Origin: Lepturacanthus savala
Taxonomy: Eukaryota > Chordata > Actinopteri > Scombriformes > Trichiuridae
Direction: 5' to 3'
Assembly (NCBI GenBank): GCA_030544235.1
Contig: CM060463.1
Coordinates: 37,073,420-37,137,419, forward strand
DNA: 64,000 nucleotides
The notes under the pieces were generated by a model, which was not told where the DNA came from, ran no database searches, and saw only the letters and a program-made list of their open reading frames with translations. A program made the position numbers and the translations under genes. Position 1 is the stretch's first letter, and every line of letters begins with the position of its first letter. This document shows, piece by piece, positions 62,090 through 64,000 of the stretch.

Positions 62090-64000
62090 CACTTGAGATT
62101 ATAGAACATAAAACATGAGATTATAGAACATAAAACATGAGATTATAAAACATAAAACATGAGATTATAAAACATAAAACATGAGATTATAAAACATAAA
62201 ACATGAGATTATAAAACATAAAACATGAGATTATAAAACATAAAACATGAGATTATAGAACATAAAACATGAGATTATAAAACATAAAACATGAGATTAT
62301 AAAACATAAAACATGAGATTATAAAACATAAAACATGAGATTATAAAACATAAAACATGAGATTATAGAACATAAAACATGAGATTATAAAACATAAAAC
62401 ATGTGATTATAAAACATAAAACATGTGATTATAGAACATAAAACATGAGATTATAAAACATAAAACATGAGATTATAAAACATAAAACATGAGATTATAG
62501 AACATAAAACATGAGATTATAGAACATAAAACATGAGATTATAAAACATAAAACATGAGATTATAAAACATAAAACATGAGATTATAAAACATAAAACAT
62601 GAGATTATAAAACATAAAACATGAGATTATAAAACATAAAACATGAGATTATAAAACATAAAACATGAGATTATAAAACATAAAACATGAGATTATAGAA
62701 CATAAAACATGAGATTATAAAACATAAAACATGAGATTATAAAACATAAAACATGAGATTATAGAACATAAAACATGAGATTATAAAACATAAAACATGA
62801 GATTATAAAACATAAAACATGTGATTATAGAACATAAAACATGAGATTATAAAACATAAAACATGTGAATATAGAACATAAAACATGTGATTATAAAACA
62901 TAAAACATGAGATTATAAAACATAAAACATGTGATTATAAAACATAAAACATGTGATTATAGAACATAAAACATGAGATTATAGAACATAAAACATGAGA
63001 TTATAAAACATAAAACATGAGATTATAAAACATAAAACATGAGATTATAAAACATAAAACATGAGATTATAAAACATAAAACATGAGATTATAAAACATA
63101 AAACATGAGATTATAAAACATAAAACATGAGATTATAAAACATAAAACATGTGATTATAGAACATAAAACATGAGATTATAAAACATAAAACATGTGAAT
63201 ATAGAACATAAAACATGAGATTATAAAACATAAAACATGTGATTATAGAACATAAAACATGAGATTATAAAACATAAAACATGAGATTATAAAACATAAA
63301 ACATGTGATTATAGAACATAAAACATGAGATTATAAAACATAAAACATGTGAATATAGAACATAAAACATGTGATTATAAAACATAAAACATGAGATTAT
63401 AAAACATAAAACATGTGATTATAAAACATAAAACATGTGATTATAGAACATAAAACATGAGATTATAGAACATAAAACATGAGATTATAAAACATAAAAC
63501 ATGAGATTATAAAACATAAAACATGAGATTATAAAACATAAAACATGAGATTATAAAACATAAAACATGTGATTATAGAACATAAAACATGAGATTATAA
63601 AACATAAAACATGTGAATATAGAACATAAAACATGAGATTATAAAACATAAAACATGTGATTATAGAACATAAAACATGAGATTATAGAACATAAAACAT
63701 GAGATTATAGAACATAAAACATGAGATTATAAAACATAAAACATGTGAATATAGAACATAAAACATGAGATTATAGAACATAAAACATGAGATTATAGAA
63801 CATAAAACATGAGATTATAAAACATAAAACATGTGAATATAGAACATAAAACATGAGATTATAAAACATAAAACATGTGATTATAGAACATAAAACATGA
63901 GATTATAGAACATAAAACATGTGATTATAGAACATAAAACATGAGATTATAAAACATAAAACATGAGATTATAGAACATAAAACATGAGATTATAAAACA
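62090..64000. repeat. 22-bp minisatellite running off the window end, at least 87 copies
   Basis: Unit ACATAAAACATGAGATTATA plus AA, with GAG/GTG and AAA/AGA variants. It starts about 270 bases beyond the second tRNA-Leu and does not end in the window. Confidence 0.97.

Overview
The window is vertebrate nuclear DNA from a ray-finned, probably percomorph, fish. The genes have many small exons with GT-AG introns. The interspersed repeats (Tc1-like elements, hAT-like ends, short inverted-repeat elements) are types common in fish, and micro- and minisatellites are abundant. There are no bacterial operons, CRISPR arrays or recognisable viral genes. All gene models come from reading splice sites and frames by eye. 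Family assignments rest on remembered family sequences, not on a search.

Left third, plus strand: 459-22039 holds 26 coding exons of a filamin gene, covering part of immunoglobulin-like repeat 10 through repeat 24 and the stop codon. The hinge-1 and repeat 16-24 wording fits filamin B best. The actin-binding domain and early repeats lie to the left of the window. Two exons (84 and 123 nt) are symmetric cassettes. One exon carries an apparent 1-base insertion. One intron holds a 240-nt candidate exon at the place where filamin C has its extra insert.

Centre, plus strand: at 24563-26948 a three-exon gene joins an N-terminal THAP zinc finger to a TRIM-type coiled coil and a PRY-SPRY (B30.2) domain, with no RING or B-box. 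At 30283-35455 lies a four-coding-exon homologue of SPMIP1 (ATP6V1FNB), a sperm axoneme microtubule inner protein. Its first coding intron is almost entirely a 3.3-kb, 23-bp minisatellite.

Right half, minus strand: two genes for chains of complement C1q, a c1qc-like gene (exons 61.1-54.3 kb) and, downstream of it, a c1qb-like gene (50.4-37.8 kb). Each has a signal peptide, a cysteine, a collagen stretch and a C-terminal globular domain split by two introns. The c1qb-like start codon is the last three bases of its first exon, separated from the rest by a 9-kb intron holding a 7.4-kb, 21-bp minisatellite. A PU.1/IRF-type composite site lies just upstream. A tRNA-Leu(UAA) gene sits in a c1qc intron and a near-identical copy lies upstream of that gene. 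A nearly intact Tc1-like transposon lies between the two C1q genes.

About 17 kb, over a quarter of the window, is minisatellite of 16-25 bp units, mostly in introns or flanks of spmip1 and the C1q genes. The genes have separate known roles: filamin cross-links actin, SPMIP1 stabilises sperm doublet microtubules, and the C1q chains assemble together to start the classical complement pathway.
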